Assembly (NCBI GenBank): GCA_000708835.1
Contig: DF237293.1
Coordinates: 1-64,000 of the forward strand
Length of the DNA: 64,000 nt
Origin: Klebsormidium nitens
Taxonomy: Eukaryota > Streptophyta > Klebsormidiophyceae > Klebsormidiales > Klebsormidiaceae
Direction: 5' to 3'
Below the pieces are notes generated by a model. It did not search any database and was not told the DNA's origin. It saw only the letters and a list, made by a program, of their open reading frames with translations. Position 1 is the first letter of the stretch; the number at the start of each line of letters is the position of its first letter. Shown piece by piece: positions 63,301 through 64,000 of the stretch. Both the position numbers and the translations under genes were made by a program.

Positions 63301-64000
63301 CAAACCTCAAACCCGTGAGCCCAAAGCCAGCCCCCCTGGAACTGCCCGACGACCGCCCAGAGCCCACCGGCGGCATCGGACACACAATCGTTGACGACCG
63401 GGGCGAGAACCTTAGAGATTCCGAGATCCCGGGCCCGTCGGACAGCGGCACCGTGAAGCTCAAGGCTTCCCCGTGGACCGTGCGGAGGTCGCTGTCGGCG
63501 GGACGGGGGGCAACGAAGGCGCGTCGATTGTCGGAGCAGTGGACGGCAGACGCGCCGAAAGAGAAGCTGGTCACCAAGGAGGAGGAGCCCATGGCGGGTG
63601 GGGAGACGAAGCCGGGTTATGCTAACCCCGTGTGGAGGGTCTTCCTAACCCAACTCCTCCCCGCCCTGGCGTCTCTCTGGTCGTTCTGCTTGCGACACGT
63701 GGCCGGGGTGGGAGAAGGCAGTAAAAAGCAGATGCAGGAAAGGGGGGGTGGTGTTAGGGCGACGGAGAATGGAGAGGTGGACGAGAGGAGAGCGCGGGCT
63801 GCTGAAAGCAGGCGTGCAGAGGTAAGGGTTGACACCGTTCACGACGATTCAGCGATGTTAGTGTTGGGGGCACGATGGGGTGGCGGTTTGCCGACAAGTT
63901 CTGACGATGTCAGAACATTCAAACAGAACTTTGATGGAGGAAGACAAACGGGAGCAAGAGCAAACAGCCAGGTCAACATTTGTGCTGGTGCAAATCTACT
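57384..64000 (+). CDS. Sec14-like phosphatidylinositol transfer protein (SFH type), 3' end beyond window
   Basis: Ten exons agree in phase: 57384-57689, 58564-58640, 59020-59119, 59600-59719, 60102-60248, 60520-60597, 61256-61357, 61795-62053, 62674-62859 and 63232-63821. They give 655 residues, and a donor GTAAGG at 63822 shows that more exons follow outside the window. Exon 1 is Lys/Arg-rich and polar. Next come the CRAL-TRIO N-terminal helices ([15 protein letters not shown]) and then the Sec14 lipid-binding domain ([43 protein letters not shown]). After this lies a Ser/Glu-rich linker, then in exon 10 a hydrophobic stretch ([16 protein letters not shown]) where plant SFH proteins have a nodulin-like tail. 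Family members move phosphatidylinositol and phosphatidylcholine between membranes and support polar growth. The start at 57384 is the first ATG; an extra 5' exon is possible. Confidence 0.93.
62231..62270 (+). pseudogene. tRNA-derived fragment with A-box and B-box words
   Basis: Inside the Sec14 intron 62054-62673, the sequence CGTAGCTCAGTGGTTAGAG matches the D arm and A box of a tRNA gene. After only 11 bases a B-box-like word follows (GGTACGATTCTCC at 62255-62267). The anticodon arm is missing, so no tRNA can form. It could be a deleted tRNA copy or the head of a SINE; I see no clear SINE body or poly-A tail. Confidence 0.5.

Overview
The window is nuclear DNA of an intron-rich green eukaryote, most likely a streptophyte (charophyte) alga such as Klebsormidium or a relative. 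Three lines of evidence support this. Genes are split by GT-AG introns of roughly 100-1400 bp. Several proteins read as orthologues of land-plant proteins: a fused BIO3-BIO1 biotin enzyme, an M48 peptidase of the At3g27110 type, an RH35/DDX41 helicase and a plant Sec14-like phosphatidylinositol transfer protein. There is also a channelrhodopsin-type gene, a family centred on green algae. The species assignment is inference. All exon models were built by eye from splice sites, and each was accepted only if the phases of all junctions agreed.

Layout, left to right: a secreted thioredoxin-like gene (+, 440-2301); an 11-exon gene of unknown function (-, 3529-10849); a plant multi-pass membrane protein (+, 12014-13523); the 8-exon bifunctional biotin gene BIO3-BIO1 (-, 15566-24389); an intronless 7-helix membrane protein that may be foreign (+, 25930-26736); a decayed organelle-type tRNA-Asp (27058-27127); a plastid-type M48 metallopeptidase (-, 28677-33336); a channelrhodopsin-like gene with a very long disordered tail (+, 35023-42150); two diverging DUF3626-like genes, one a pseudogene split by a MITE (-, 43630-45023) and one intact and intronless (+, 47779-48777); a terminal exon of an unknown gene (-, 50044-50502); an intronless DEAD-box helicase (-, 51301-53223); a TTAA-flanked inverted-repeat element (54901-55353); and a Sec14/CRAL-TRIO gene that runs off the right edge (+, 57384 onward).

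There is no operon logic: genes are independent and mostly alternate in strand. The main functional themes are biotin synthesis (two consecutive steps in one polypeptide), light sensing (retinal protein), protein quality control (M48), RNA processing (DDX41) and lipid transfer (Sec14).

The most unusual structures are: the rhodopsin with about 870 extra C-terminal residues and altered gate residues; nine tandem copies of the start of one BIO1 exon lying inside the neighbouring intron; the DUF3626 pair with a hAT-like MITE; a young TTAA MITE; and a strong local excess of the palindrome TGACGTCA.
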